Below, piece by piece: positions 46,321-56,428 of a DNA stretch of 64,000 nt. Below the pieces are notes generated by a model. The model was not told where the DNA came from. It saw only the letters and a list, made by a program, of their open reading frames with translations, and did not search any database. Position 1 is the first letter of the stretch. Each line of letters opens with the position of its first letter. The DNA lies in contig NC_008570.1 of the NCBI RefSeq assembly GCF_000014805.1, forward strand, positions 600,501-664,500, read 5' to 3'. Position numbers and translations under genes: made by a program. The DNA comes from Aeromonas hydrophila subsp. hydrophila ATCC 7966 (GTDB lineage Bacteria; Pseudomonadota; Gammaproteobacteria; Enterobacterales; Aeromonadaceae).

Positions 46321-47268
46321 GTGAATTTTCAGCAGTTGCGAATTATCCGGGAGGCGGCACGGCGGGATTACAACCTGACCGAGGTGGCCAATGCCCTGTT
46401 TACCTCCCAGTCCGGGGTCAGCCGCCATATCCGCGAGCTGGAAGAGGAGCTGGGGATCGAGTTGTTCATCCGCTACGGCAAGCGGCTGCTCGGCATGACC
46501 GAGCCGGGCAAGGAGCTGCTGGTGATCGCCGAGCGCATCCTCAACGACGCCAACAACATCCGCAAGCTGGCCAGCACCTTCGCCAACCGCGAGTCGGGCC
46601 GGCTGCTGGTGGCGACCACCCATACCCAGGCCCGCTATGCCCTGCCACGAGTGGTGAAGGCGTTTCGCGAGCAGTTCCCGCTGGTGCAGCTGGAGCTGCG
46701 CCAGGGCAGCCCGGAGGAGATAGTGCGGCTGGTGCAGACCGGCGAGGTGGACATCGGCATCAGCAGCGAGCAGCTCGACAAGAGCGAAGGGGTGGTGGCG
46801 TTTCCCTACTACCGCTGGCACCACAACATAGTGGTGCCGGAGCAGCATCCGCTCACCGCCGAGCGGGAGCTGACCCTGGCGGCGCTGGCCCACTGGCCCA
46901 TCATCACCTATCAGGCCGGCCTGACCGGGCGGGCGCGGGTGGACGAGGCGTTTGCCGAGGCCGGCATCGCCCCGCAGATCCTGCTGACCGCGCAGGACTC
47001 CGACGTCATCAAGACCTATGTCGAGCTGGAGATGGGAGTGGGCATACTGGCGGACATGGCGTTCGACACCCAGCGCGACAAGGGGCTGGTACAGCTGGAC
47101 GGCAGCCGGTTGTTCGCGCCCCACACCGCCTGGATCGGTCTCAAGCAGGGGCAGTTCCAGCACAACTTCGCCTGGCAGTTCATCCAGCTCTGCAACCCGG
47201 AGCTGGCGCTGGCGGACATTCAGGCCCGCGCCATGGGCAGCGAGGCGGCCATCGATTTCCAGATCTGA
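46321..47268 (+). CDS. cysB: LysR-type regulator of sulfur assimilation (CysB/Cbl-like)
   Basis: A 315-residue LysR regulator. The N-terminal helix-turn-helix is VANALFTSQSGVSRHIRELE, and the sensor domain has ATTHTQARYALP, LRQGSPEEIVRLVQTG and DSDVIKTYVELEMGVGILAD, shared with CysB and Cbl, which sense N-acetylserine or sulfate-derived signals. The start is GTG at 46321 (MNFQQLRIIREAA). Its place after cysTWA suggests control of this cluster. It could be the cysB orthologue or a Cbl-type paralogue. Confidence 0.85.
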   Translation: MNFQQLRIIREAARRDYNLTEVANALFTSQSGVSRHIRELEEELGIELFIRYGKRLLGMTEPGKELLVIAERILNDANNIRKLASTFANRESGRLLVATTHTQARYALPRVVKAFREQFPLVQLELRQGSPEEIVRLVQTGEVDIGISSEQLDKSEGVVAFPYYRWHHNIVVPEQHPLTAERELTLAALAHWPIITYQAGLTGRARVDEAFAEAGIAPQILLTAQDSDVIKTYVELEMGVGILADMAFDTQRDKGLVQLDGSRLFAPHTAWIGLKQGQFQHNFAWQFIQLCNPELALADIQARAMGSEAAIDFQI

Positions 47269-47283
47269 GGTGGTGCATCAGAG

Positions 47284-47315
47284 AAAACGGGGAGCCAGTG
47301 GCTCCCCGTTTTGTT
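47284..47315. terminator. Terminator between cysB-like and gbpA-like genes
   Basis: A 13-bp stem (47284-47296 with 47300-47312) with A and T runs on the two sides, fit to act for both convergent genes. Confidence 0.85.
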
Positions 47316-47340
47316 GATGGTGTCATGCTGTGCCTGCGGA

Positions 47341-48765
47341 TCAGTTCACCTGGATCCAGGCATCCTGCCAATTGGTGCCGACCCCGGGTTCATACTGGGT
47401 GGCACTGGCCGACCACTGACTGCACCAGCCGCGATAGGGGAAGGGCTTGCACTGATAGACCTTGCCGTTCTTGGGCTGCAGCACCTTGGTACCGTCGGTG
47501 TAGGACTTGAGCCCGTCCGGGAAGGTGAACTGGTAGTCACCGCCGGCGGCCGGATCCTTGAGCATCAGATCCAGGGTCTGCTGCACCGCATCGCCACCGG
47601 CCTTGGGTTTGCCCTCGATCACCAGCTGGTGGTGACCGGCGCTGAGCCCGGTCAGCGGCATGGTGAAGCTGTGGGTGCTGTCCTTGATGTCGGCGCTGGT
47701 CTGCCCCTTGGCGGCCCCACCGTGATCATACAGGGTGTTGGTGACGGTCAGATCGCCCTCGGCGGCCACGGTAAAGTTGAGGGTAAGCTTGCCCTCGTCG
47801 AGCAGGTAGTCGCTCTCCAGGCCGCTCACGCTGACACCGTTGCTCACCGGCGGCTGCTGTTGTTCGAGCTGGATCTCGACTCGCTCCAGGGCGCTGCCCG
47901 CCTTGAAGTAGACCGGGTTCTGGCCGTAGATAGGGTTGAACTGGCCTTCGCCGCTCTGCTGGCCGGCGCGGATCTGGCTCTGCTCTGCATTGATCTTGGT
48001 CGCCAGGGCGTGGGCCCAGTTGTTCTTCTGGCCCTGCTCCGGGCTGGCGATGGTCAGCTCGGTCTGCAGATCGGGGCGCACGCCGTTGGCGTCGAACACC
48101 AGGGTTCTGGCCTTGTCGCCGACCGCCAGCTCGGTGGAAGGATAGATGGTGCCGCCCTGGCTCCAGGCCAGCGGCGGCTGGGTGCCGCCCTTGAAGTTGG
48201 CGTCGATCACGTTATAGAAGCTGTTGCTGGTGTCCCCCACTTCCCACACCCCCAGGATCACCTGATAGCCGGTGCGCTGGGGTAGGTTGCACTGGTGGGT
48301 GACCTGCTTGGGCGGCTGGGTCATGTTGCCGTCCACCACGCAGAAGGGGGTGAGCTCGAAGGCGGCGCGGGTCAGCGGCTGATTCGGGTTCCAGTCCTGC
48401 TTGGTGAGGTAGTAGCGCCAGTTGCGGGTGACGTGGTTGGCGGTGAAGGTCCAGCTGATGGCGAAGGGGCCGGCCTGTACCTCGCGGCGGGTCCAGCGGT
48501 CGCTGGTCTGGGCGTTCAGCTCGCGCCAGCTGGCACTGCCAGCCGAGGCGATCTGACCATCGGGCGGGCCGGCCTGCGGGAAGCCGGAGGGGCCTTCCAC
48601 GCTCTGGGGCTCCCATTGCACCGCGCCGCACTGGCTGTTGCCGCCGGTCTTGCACAGGTAGTTGCGCGATTCCGGCTGGCTGATGTAGCCGTGGGCGAGC
48701 ACGCTGCCACTGACCAGCAGGGCCAGCGTCGCAGCGACGTGATTGAGTTGGATTTTTGCTGCCAT
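47341..48765 (-). CDS. gbpA: GbpA-like chitin-active lytic polysaccharide monooxygenase
   Basis: A secreted 474-residue protein. The signal peptide ends at VLA (residue 24) so that the mature protein begins with His25 (HGYISQPESR), the copper-binding N-terminal His of AA10 monooxygenases; the partner His is in FTANHVTRNW (residue 111). Two beta-rich middle domains follow, and the C-terminal ~50 residues form a chitin-binding module (YPYRGWCSQW-type, here PYRGWCSQWSASATQYEPGV). The order matches Vibrio GbpA. It is a likely T2SS substrate. The start at 48765 is chosen over a 20-codon extension lacking a signal peptide context. Confidence 0.9.
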   Translation of the reverse strand: MAAKIQLNHVAATLALLVSGSVLAHGYISQPESRNYLCKTGGNSQCGAVQWEPQSVEGPSGFPQAGPPDGQIASAGSASWRELNAQTSDRWTRREVQAGPFAISWTFTANHVTRNWRYYLTKQDWNPNQPLTRAAFELTPFCVVDGNMTQPPKQVTHQCNLPQRTGYQVILGVWEVGDTSNSFYNVIDANFKGGTQPPLAWSQGGTIYPSTELAVGDKARTLVFDANGVRPDLQTELTIASPEQGQKNNWAHALATKINAEQSQIRAGQQSGEGQFNPIYGQNPVYFKAGSALERVEIQLEQQQPPVSNGVSVSGLESDYLLDEGKLTLNFTVAAEGDLTVTNTLYDHGGAAKGQTSADIKDSTHSFTMPLTGLSAGHHQLVIEGKPKAGGDAVQQTLDLMLKDPAAGGDYQFTFPDGLKSYTDGTKVLQPKNGKVYQCKPFPYRGWCSQWSASATQYEPGVGTNWQDAWIQVN

Positions 48766-49122
48766 ACATTCCTCTGTTCGACAGATGTGGGCAGTCAAGT
48801 TGGCAGGGGGAGTTCCCCGAAGCACGATGTGGCAACCCCGCTATCCTGGACGACATGTCTTTAGACCGGAGGCTTTGCGTCCTGGCCTTTCAACCAGTTT
48901 GCCAAATGACTACATAAAGGGTCATGGTGTCGCGTTTGGCGACAACCCATCATGGCTATTTTTGATTAAATAATTAAGTGTAAATCTTTACAGCTTGACC
49001 TCATCGGAGTAGAGCAAACACTTAACTGTTTGTTTTTAAATGGTGGTTAACTGAACGTCGCCGCATCAATGTCGTCGAACAGGTCGACAAGATGCAAAAA
49101 ATCCACATTTTTCATCAATGAA
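48766..49122 (-). other. Promoter region of the gbpA-like gene
   Basis: About 360 bp with no gene. The part from 48890 to 49120 is AT-rich, in contrast to its flanks, and is the expected location of the promoter. No specific operator was recognised. Confidence 0.4.
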
Positions 49123-49157
49123 GCACGCCCCCGTCAGCCGGGCTGACGGGGGCGTGC
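49123..49157 (-). terminator. Terminator of the chemoreceptor gene
   Basis: A 17-bp near-perfect inverted repeat (49123-49139 with 49141-49157) lies 21 bp past the stop on the minus strand; A/T-rich sequence follows in that direction. Confidence 0.65.
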
Positions 49158-49178
49158 GCTGCGACAGGGTAGGACGGA

Positions 49179-50876
49179 TCAGTGGCGAACGCGGGGGCGT
49201 TCAGCCGGGCTCACCTGCCGGTGCAGAGGGGCGAGCCGCTGCTCCAGCTGCTGGTCGATGGCGCTGCCGAGTTTGAATACCGCCAGCCGCTCGTCCAGGC
49301 TGCGCGAAAGTCCGGCCAGCAGTTCGCTCTCCCGGGCCAGCTGGGAGGCGGACTGGGACATCTCCAGCGCCGAGTCGTTGATGCCGCTGACGTTGCGGTT
49401 CATGTCCTCCGCCACCATGCTCTGCTGCTCCGCCGCGGTCGCTATCTGGGTCGCCATGTCGCTGACGTGCTGGATATGGTTGACGATGAGGGAGAGATCC
49501 TGGCCCGCCTTCTCCGACTGGCTGACGCTGCTCTCCGCCAGCTTGCGGCTGGCGTCCATGGCGCTGGCGGCGGTCACCGCCCGCTGTTGCAGCTGGGCTA
49601 TGGTGCTCTGGATCTCCTCGGTGGACTGGCGGGTGCGACTGGCCAGCTGGCGCACTTCGTCGGCCACCACGGCAAACCCACGGCCCTGTTCGCCGGCGCG
49701 GGCCGCCTCGATGGCGGCGTTGAGGGCCAGCAGGTTGGTCTGCTCCGAGATGGCGCTGATGACCGCCGTCACCTCGCTTATCTGCATCACCCCCTCTTTA
49801 AGCTGGTTGACCTGCAGGGTGGCCTGCTCCACCTCGGTGGCCAGCGCCTGGATGCCGTGCACGCTGGCGTGCACGTCACGGTTGCCGAGGCCGGCCTCGC
49901 TGGTGGCGTCCTGGGTGTCGCGGGCGGTGTTCTCGGCGTGACCCGCCACGTCGGAGATGGTGGCGCTCATCTCGTTCATGGCGGTGGCGAGCTGGGCCAG
50001 CTGATCCCGCTGGCTGTTGACCGCCTGGTTGGTCTGCTCGGCGGAGGCGGCGATGCGCAGGGCGGCATCCGCCACGTTGCGGGCCCCCTGGCTCGCCTCC
50101 AGCAGGGCGCGGCGAATGGCGTTGAGTCCCTGGTTGGTGCAGCTGGCGACGGCGCCCAGCTCATCCTGGCCGTGCACCGGGATGCTCACCACCAGATCGC
50201 CGGCGGCCACCTGCTGCATGGCCCGGTTGATCTCGGCCAGCGGATTGACGATGGAGCGGCTGATGGCAAAGCCCAGCAGTCCCATCAGCAGGGTCACCAG
50301 CAAGGTGGCGCCCCCCATCAGCTGATACTGGGACCAGATGGTGGCCTGGATGTCCTGCAGCAGCACGCCGGATCCGAGGATCCAGCCCCAGGGCTGATAA
50401 CCGGCCACCAGCGACATCTTCTGGGCCGCCTCGCCGGAGGGGGAGATCCACTTGTATTCCAGCCGGCCGCTGTGGCCCCCCTTGCCGAGATCCACCATCT
50501 GCTGCCAGTGGACGCCGGCGGTAGCGGTGCCGCTCTCGCCCATCTGCTGGCCGACCAGCTCGGGTCTGACGGGGTGCACCACCATCCGGCGGTTCTCATC
50601 CAGCACGAACAGGTAGTTGTCGCCGTCAAAGCGCATGCTGTTGAGCATGGCCTTGGCTTCGGCCTGGGCCTGGGGGGCAGGCAGGGTGGCCGCCAGCGTC
50701 TGGATCCGGCTCATGGCCAGATCCAGTACGGCCTGCAGCCTGGCTTCCCGTTCACTCATCAGGTTGCGATGCAGGGCACTGGCCGAGATGAGCAGTAGTG
50801 CGATGAAACCGATCAGCGCCAGTGAGAGCAACAGCATCAGTTTGCGGCTCACGGCAATATCACCGAGCTTGAACAT
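49179..50876 (-). CDS. Methyl-accepting chemotaxis protein
   Basis: A 565-residue chemoreceptor. An N-terminal membrane segment (about residues 12-32) is followed by a single-Cache periplasmic sensor domain ([43 protein letters not shown]), a second membrane segment near residue 190, a HAMP domain and the long cytoplasmic signalling domain with the conserved hairpin tip [20 protein letters not shown]. The ligand is unknown; such Cache domains often bind small organic acids or amines. It may guide cells toward chitin-rich sites given its neighbour, but that is inference. Confidence 0.93.
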   Translation of the reverse strand: MFKLGDIAVSRKLMLLLSLALIGFIALLLISASALHRNLMSEREARLQAVLDLAMSRIQTLAATLPAPQAQAEAKAMLNSMRFDGDNYLFVLDENRRMVVHPVRPELVGQQMGESGTATAGVHWQQMVDLGKGGHSGRLEYKWISPSGEAAQKMSLVAGYQPWGWILGSGVLLQDIQATIWSQYQLMGGATLLVTLLMGLLGFAISRSIVNPLAEINRAMQQVAAGDLVVSIPVHGQDELGAVASCTNQGLNAIRRALLEASQGARNVADAALRIAASAEQTNQAVNSQRDQLAQLATAMNEMSATISDVAGHAENTARDTQDATSEAGLGNRDVHASVHGIQALATEVEQATLQVNQLKEGVMQISEVTAVISAISEQTNLLALNAAIEAARAGEQGRGFAVVADEVRQLASRTRQSTEEIQSTIAQLQQRAVTAASAMDASRKLAESSVSQSEKAGQDLSLIVNHIQHVSDMATQIATAAEQQSMVAEDMNRNVSGINDSALEMSQSASQLARESELLAGLSRSLDERLAVFKLGSAIDQQLEQRLAPLHRQVSPAERPRVRH

Positions 50877-51171
50877 AGTCTCTTCCTTAACTTTCCCGTG
50901 CGGGTCTGGTGGTGGCCAGTCCGTTGGCTGGCCCTGATTATTTTGTTATTAACATTTAATTAACTTTCAATGGCTTGGGGCCATAAAAGGCCAATTGAGC
51001 AATTTGACAATCAGTATAGCCAGCAGACAGAAACCCTCGCTTTTGATAGCGTGATGGCGCGCATCCCGGCGCACTATTTGTCTGCTCAATTTGCAGAAAA
51101 TGTGAATGAGTTGGCATTTCACCAAAAAGGAGTGGGCGCCCTCGTGGCCGCCCCATAACAAGAGGGAAGTT

Positions 51172-53019
51172 ATGAGTTCCATTGCCAGGAATTATCTCAA
51201 CCAGCTCAACGCCGACTACCTGCAGGTACACAGGCGCAAGGAGGATCTGTTCTGGTCCACCTACATGGGCACCAGCGACGATCAGGCCGGCTTCACCGCC
51301 GCCGAGCAGGCTTACAAGGCGTTCTGCGCCGATCCGGCGCGCCTGCCGGTGCTGCGGCAGATGCAGGCCCAGGCCGAGGAGACCGAGCTCAAGCGCGGTC
51401 TGGGGGGCTGGATCGCCTTCTTCGAGTGCAACGTCATCGAGGATCCTCAGGCCGCCGCCCTGATGGACGAACTGGTGGCCGCCGAGGCGGCGCTGTTTGC
51501 CCGTCGCCGGGAGCTGAAGCTGACCTTGCTGGACGAGCAGGGCCGGCAGGTGGCCGGCAGCCTGCCCGCCGCCAGCACGGCGCTGGCCGCCAGCAGCGAC
51601 GAGGCGGTGCGCCAAAGCGCGCTCGCCATGTTCCACACCCTGGAGCAGTGGGTGGTGGACAACGGCTATCTGGCCATCGTCGCGCTGCGCAACCGCTTCG
51701 CCCGCGCCATGGGTTATCGCGACTACTTCGACTACAAGGTGCACAAGAACGAGCAGATGAGCCCGGCGCAGCTGTTCGCCATTCTCGACGACTTCATCGC
51801 CGGCACCGAGCAGCGGCTGCACCAGAGCCTGGCCGAGCTGAAAGCGGCCAAGGGGGAGGCGGCCCTGCTGCCCCACAACCTGCGCTACAGCGTGAGTGGC
51901 GACGTGACCCGCCAGCTCGACCCTTACGTGCCCTTCTCGCGGGCGCTGCAGGACTGGGTCGAGAGCTTTCGCCGGCTCGGCATCCAGTACCGCGGTGCCA
52001 CCCTCACCCTGGATCTGCTGACCCGGGAGGGGAAATACGAGAACGGCTTCTGCCACGGCCCGGTGCCGAGCTTCTGGCAGGAGGGGGAGTGGGTGCCGGC
52101 GGTGGTCAACTTCACCAGCCTGGCCAACCCGGCCCAGGTGGGCAGCGGCTGGAGCGGGCTCAACACCCTGTTCCACGAGGGCGGCCACGCGGCGCACTTT
52201 GCCAATGTCACCGGCAACGCCCCCTGCTTCTCCCAGGAGTTCCCGCCCACCTCCATGGCCTACGCCGAGACCCAGTCGATGTTCTGCGACAGCCTGCTGG
52301 ACGATGCGGACTGGCTCAAGCGCTACGCCAGAAACGCGGCAGGGGAGCCGATCCCCGATGCGCTGATCAAGGCGATGATCGAGGCGCGCCAGCCGTTTCG
52401 CGCCTTCAATGAGCGCCAGATCGCGCTGGTGGCCTACTTCGAGCGGGATCTCTACGCCATGGACGAGGCCGAGCGTACCCCGGCCGCAGTGCTGGTACTG
52501 GCCCGCCGCTGGGAGCGCAAGATCCTGGGGGGGGAGAGCCCGCGCCCGCTGCTGGCCATCCCGCACCTGCTTAATCAAGAGTCGGCCTGCGCCTATCACG
52601 GCTACCTGCTGGCGCTGATGGCGGTGGAGCAGACCCGCGCCTACTTCCTCAAACGCGACGGCTACCTCACCGACAACCCGCGCATCGGGCCGGATCTGGC
52701 CGCCCACTACTGGGGACCGGGCAACGGCATGACCCATGACGAGACGCTGCAAAGCCTGACCGGCAAGGGCTTCAGCGCCGGCCCGCTGGCCCGGGCCTGC
52801 AACCAGAGCGTGGCCGAGGCGTGGCAGCAGGCAGAGGCCTGCATGGCGGCGGCCCGCCAGCGTCCGCCGGTCGGTGAGGGTGAGCCGCTCAATGCCCGCA
52901 TCCGGGTGGTTCACGGCGACCAGCTTATCGCCGACAATAGCGGCTCTGAAGCGGCCATGCTGGCCGACTTCGAGTGCTGGATCCGCGACCACTACCAGGA
53001 GACGGTGACCAGCCACTGA
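51172..53019 (+). CDS. M3-family zinc metallopeptidase (oligopeptidase F-like)
   Basis: A 615-residue cytoplasmic peptidase (no signal peptide). The active site is HEGGH (residues 335-339) in NTLFHEGGHAAHF, with the downstream Glu in SMAYAETQSMF. The all-helical layout and length fit the M3 family, which cleaves short peptides; the glycine in the third position of HEGGH departs from the common HEFGH. The ATG at 51172 follows AGAGGGAAGTT and gives MSSIARNYLNQLNADYL; the frame is open a further 22 codons. A strong hairpin terminator follows. Confidence 0.85.
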   Translation: MSSIARNYLNQLNADYLQVHRRKEDLFWSTYMGTSDDQAGFTAAEQAYKAFCADPARLPVLRQMQAQAEETELKRGLGGWIAFFECNVIEDPQAAALMDELVAAEAALFARRRELKLTLLDEQGRQVAGSLPAASTALAASSDEAVRQSALAMFHTLEQWVVDNGYLAIVALRNRFARAMGYRDYFDYKVHKNEQMSPAQLFAILDDFIAGTEQRLHQSLAELKAAKGEAALLPHNLRYSVSGDVTRQLDPYVPFSRALQDWVESFRRLGIQYRGATLTLDLLTREGKYENGFCHGPVPSFWQEGEWVPAVVNFTSLANPAQVGSGWSGLNTLFHEGGHAAHFANVTGNAPCFSQEFPPTSMAYAETQSMFCDSLLDDADWLKRYARNAAGEPIPDALIKAMIEARQPFRAFNERQIALVAYFERDLYAMDEAERTPAAVLVLARRWERKILGGESPRPLLAIPHLLNQESACAYHGYLLALMAVEQTRAYFLKRDGYLTDNPRIGPDLAAHYWGPGNGMTHDETLQSLTGKGFSAGPLARACNQSVAEAWQQAEACMAAARQRPPVGEGEPLNARIRVVHGDQLIADNSGSEAAMLADFECWIRDHYQETVTSH

Positions 53020-53047
53020 GGCGCAAGCCGGTGAACATGCGTTATGT

Positions 53048-53077
53048 CAGACCCCTGCCGCGGCAGGGGTCTGTTTT
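53048..53077 (+). terminator. Terminator of the M3 peptidase gene
   Basis: A perfect 26-bp palindrome (53048-53073) with a TTTT tail. Confidence 0.8.
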
Positions 53078-53095
53078 CATGGGAAGGAGTCGAGG

Positions 53096-53887
53096 GTGGG
53101 AACAACAGCGCGGTGGCGGTGGCTTCTGGCCACGCTGCTGCTGACGGGAGGGCTGGCGCAGCCAGCCCGGGCACTGCAGGCGCTGACCGAGCAGATGCCC
53201 CCTTACAACTATCAGCTGGCCGGTCAGCCGGTGAGCGGTTTCTCGGTGGATCTGCTGCATGCCCTGCTGGCGCGCAGCGGCCTGGCGCTGCGCGGTGACA
53301 TCCAGCTGCAGCCCTGGGCGCGGGCCTATCAGAATGCCCGCTATCAGGCGGGCAGCATCCTCTTCTCGGTGGCACGCACCCCGGAGCGGGAGCAGCAGTT
53401 CCAGTGGGTGGGGCCGTTTGGGCCGCGCACCATCAGGGTGTGGCGGCTGAGCTCGCGCACCGACATCCAGCCCCGCAGCCTGCAGGAGGCGAGCCACTAC
53501 CGGATCGCCGTGGTGCGCAATTCGGCCTCGGCCCAGCAGCTGATCCGTCAGGGGCTGGCGCCGGTCAGCGTCAACAGCGAGGAGGACAAGTTTCGCATGC
53601 TGCTGCGCGGCCGGGTGGAACTGGTGACGGCGCTGGATCTGGGGGCCGCCTTTCACATGCACCAGCTGGGCCACGGCTTGGCGGCGCTCACCCCGCTGTT
53701 CGTCTATGACGACGGCGAACAGTACTACTTCGCCCTCAACCTGGCGACGGAGCCGGCCAAGGTGCAGGCCCTGCAGCGGGCCCTCGACCAGATGCGCCAG
53801 GATGGCTCGCTGGAGGCGCTGCGCCGGCGCTGGCTCAACCTCCATGCATTGCCGCCCGCCCCGGCTAGCGGGGCGACCCCCTCCTGA
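53096..53887 (+). CDS. Periplasmic solute-binding protein, family 3
   Basis: A 263-residue precursor with a signal peptide (about residues 1-25, ending QPARA). The body has the family 3 layout: LTEQMPPYNYQLAGQPVSGF, then SVDLLHALLARSGL and the C-terminal ALDQMRQDGSLEALRRRWL. No ABC permease gene is adjacent, so it may be a stand-alone sensor or an orphan amino-acid binding protein. Start is GTG at 53096, with GGAAGGAG upstream. Confidence 0.85.
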   Translation: MGTTARWRWLLATLLLTGGLAQPARALQALTEQMPPYNYQLAGQPVSGFSVDLLHALLARSGLALRGDIQLQPWARAYQNARYQAGSILFSVARTPEREQQFQWVGPFGPRTIRVWRLSSRTDIQPRSLQEASHYRIAVVRNSASAQQLIRQGLAPVSVNSEEDKFRMLLRGRVELVTALDLGAAFHMHQLGHGLAALTPLFVYDDGEQYYFALNLATEPAKVQALQRALDQMRQDGSLEALRRRWLNLHALPPAPASGATPS

Positions 53888-53900
53888 TGCCGGCCCGGGC

Positions 53901-56096
53901 TCAGCCCTGGATCTTCAGCACGCTGACCGGCTTGTCCTTGAGCGCCACCAGCAACTGGCGGCCCGGCAGCTTGTGGCCGTCGATCATGATGGAGCTGTGG
54001 CCGAAGTTGGCCACCAGCCGGCTGCCGTCGGAGAAGCGGGTCTCCTGCACCCGGCCCACCCCGTCACGCCAGCGAAAGCCCACCAGTGCCTTGTCCCACA
54101 GCGCCTCGTGCAGCGGGCCGAACTGGCTGTCGAGCCTCACCAGCTCCGGCAGGCGGCTCGCCAGCGTGCTGCGACTCAGGTTGACCAGCGGCGGCGTGTT
54201 GTAGAGCAGGCCGAGCAGGGCGCGCTCCTCCTTGATGCCCGGGAATTTCAGGTTGTCCAGCAGCCAGTGGTGGCTGTTGAGCACGGAGTCGTGGAACACC
54301 GCCTGATAGAGGGGCAGCCGATCCGCCGGATTGAACACCGTCTTCAGGTAGCGCGGCTTGAGGCGGGCGGGCTGGAAGAAGACCTGCGGCGCCTCGTCCG
54401 GCCACCACTTGCCGAGGTAGTAGGGGGACTTGGCCTGTTTGCGCATGGCGGCATCGGTCCAGCCAAAGCCCCAGCTCTGGATGCCGTGGGCAAACAGCAG
54501 CGGCTTGCTGGTGAGGGCGTTGCCATCCTCCGAGCCCAGCACCAGCCCGAGCCGCTCACCCACCCAGCTCATGCGGGCGTTGCGGTCGGCGATCATCGCC
54601 TGGCTGCCCTGCTGGTGGGCCGGGTTGTAATCGTTGGAGGCCATGGCGGTGCCGTCCACGTCGAGGAACAGGCTGTTGATGCCGCTGGCCTTGGCCAGCT
54701 CGCTCATGCGGCTCTTGGCAAACGGCAGGGTGCAGCCCGGGTTGAGATAGACCCCCTCGCCACCAAAGCCCGGCTTGGGCTCGCCGTTGGCCTCGAAGAT
54801 GGCGCAGCGTTTGCCGATCTCCGGCGGCAGCTGGGCGGTGAGCCAGCTGTCGTTGGTGCCGGGCGCGATGGCGGTATCGTAGGAGTCATAGCTGCCCACC
54901 AGATAGCCCTGGCGCTGGGCGGCGGTGAGGGCATAGCCCTGCTGCAGGGCCGCCGTCCACTGCGGGGTGCCGAGCCACAACTTGCGCAGTCCCGCCTGCT
55001 GCAGCGCCTCGATCACCGGCAGCGACAGCCCCTGGCCCCAGCGCTCCTGCGCCACCAGTTGCTCGCCGAACTGGCTCTTGACCCACTGCTGGCGCAGGGC
55101 CAGCACCTTGCTCTGGGCCTGCGGGCCCTGCTGGGCAGGCAGCGGCAACTGGTCGGCAATCAGCCGGTTGAGACCCGCCATGATCAGCGCCTGCTGCCAG
55201 GGCTCTGGCGCATTGGCGGCCAGCGCCTCCCGCTCCTCGCTGTTGAAGCCTTGCAGCCACTCCGGCTTTTGCCGGAGCTTGGCCTGCAGCGCGGGCCAGG
55301 CCGTCACATCTTGCCGATCGAGCAGGGCATCGCCCCACAGGTAGACATGACTGGCGCCGATCAGCCGCCGCCCGGCGGGAATGCGGGCGACCTTGTCGGC
55401 CAGAGACTGCCAGGCCCCCTCGCTCTGCAGCCACGCCCGGTAGCGGCGGGCGCCGGCCAGCCAGTCATCCCCCACGCTCAGCCGCACCACCATAGGCGCC
55501 TGCTGGTTGAAGCTGCTGAATTCATGGCTGGCGCTCAGTTGCAGCCGGCCTCCCTGGCGGCTGAAGCGAAGCCGGTTGTCGTAGGGGGTCTGCAGGATCC
55601 AGCTGTAGGTCTGCTTGCCGGCATCCTGGCTCCAGAGCGGCAGCTTGAGGTCGTAATGGGTGTTGAGCTCGGCCAGCTCGTCGCCGACATAGCCGAGCCA
55701 GTCGCTGTCGCGCACCGAGAAGCGGCTGCCCTCGCCGAAGGCCAGGGAGAGGTGGGTCTGGTTTTTCGGCAGGCTGAACCAGGCCAGCTGACGGGGACTG
55801 TCGCTGACCAGCGTCAGCAAGAGGTCGTCGCCATCCAGCTTGACCTCCACCCTGGCGTCCTGGGCGGGCCAGTGCCAGCTGGCCTGCTGCTCCCCTTGTT
55901 GCAACTGATCGACCTGGCGAGCGGGCTGGCCCGCGCTGACCGGGATCTGGTTGACCGAGATGGCCAGGGTATCGGGATCGATGCGGTAACGCTGGGTCTC
56001 GCCCTGCAGCGTCAGGGGGGCGGCGGCCAGCGGCGCCGCCAGCAGTGAAATCAACAGCCAGCCCAGTGCTGGCGCCCGTATCGGCAAACCGTTCAT
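53901..56096 (-). CDS. Putative secreted glycoside hydrolase
   Basis: A 731-residue protein with a signal peptide (PIRAPALGWLLISLLAAPLA, cleavage near residue 26). The N-terminal ~220 residues look beta-rich, like the carbohydrate-binding part of GH101-type or DUF5696 enzymes; the centre resembles a TIM barrel with LVGSYDSYDTAI, INSLFLDVDGTAM and FHDSVLNSHHW, where Asp residues could be catalytic. The C-terminal domain is beta-rich. The call rests on this general resemblance and no family is certain. It is a candidate T2SS cargo. Confidence 0.5.
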   Translation of the reverse strand: MNGLPIRAPALGWLLISLLAAPLAAAPLTLQGETQRYRIDPDTLAISVNQIPVSAGQPARQVDQLQQGEQQASWHWPAQDARVEVKLDGDDLLLTLVSDSPRQLAWFSLPKNQTHLSLAFGEGSRFSVRDSDWLGYVGDELAELNTHYDLKLPLWSQDAGKQTYSWILQTPYDNRLRFSRQGGRLQLSASHEFSSFNQQAPMVVRLSVGDDWLAGARRYRAWLQSEGAWQSLADKVARIPAGRRLIGASHVYLWGDALLDRQDVTAWPALQAKLRQKPEWLQGFNSEEREALAANAPEPWQQALIMAGLNRLIADQLPLPAQQGPQAQSKVLALRQQWVKSQFGEQLVAQERWGQGLSLPVIEALQQAGLRKLWLGTPQWTAALQQGYALTAAQRQGYLVGSYDSYDTAIAPGTNDSWLTAQLPPEIGKRCAIFEANGEPKPGFGGEGVYLNPGCTLPFAKSRMSELAKASGINSLFLDVDGTAMASNDYNPAHQQGSQAMIADRNARMSWVGERLGLVLGSEDGNALTSKPLLFAHGIQSWGFGWTDAAMRKQAKSPYYLGKWWPDEAPQVFFQPARLKPRYLKTVFNPADRLPLYQAVFHDSVLNSHHWLLDNLKFPGIKEERALLGLLYNTPPLVNLSRSTLASRLPELVRLDSQFGPLHEALWDKALVGFRWRDGVGRVQETRFSDGSRLVANFGHSSIMIDGHKLPGRQLLVALKDKPVSVLKIQG

Positions 56097-56428
56097 GCAA
56101 CATCCTTGACCTGATTGATGCCATCAGGGTACGCCGACGCCCGCCCCCCGGTACAGCCAAATCTGCTTAACCCATATGGGGTGAATGGCCTCATTCCAGC
56201 CCTTTTGGGAGCCATTTTCATGCGGCAAAAAAGCATCATTCGAACCCTCTCTCAGCCCCCGCCAGCACTGGTTTGTGCGACTCCTCCTGCGGGTGTGAAC
56301 CTCCCGCGCCCATTTTTTCGACGCCCCATATAGGGGGGTGCCAGCCTGCTCGACGGTTTCTAGCATGCCTGCTCACTTTGAACGCAATTCATTGTTTTAT
56401 AAGGATTGTTTTTGACTGGAGTATCAGT
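56097..56428 (+). other. Region between the glycoside hydrolase and the protease unit
   Basis: About 330 bp with no gene. The last 60 bp are AT-rich (TTGAAC at 56378 and TATAAG at 56398 are a poor promoter match with short spacing). It should carry divergent promoters. Confidence 0.4.
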
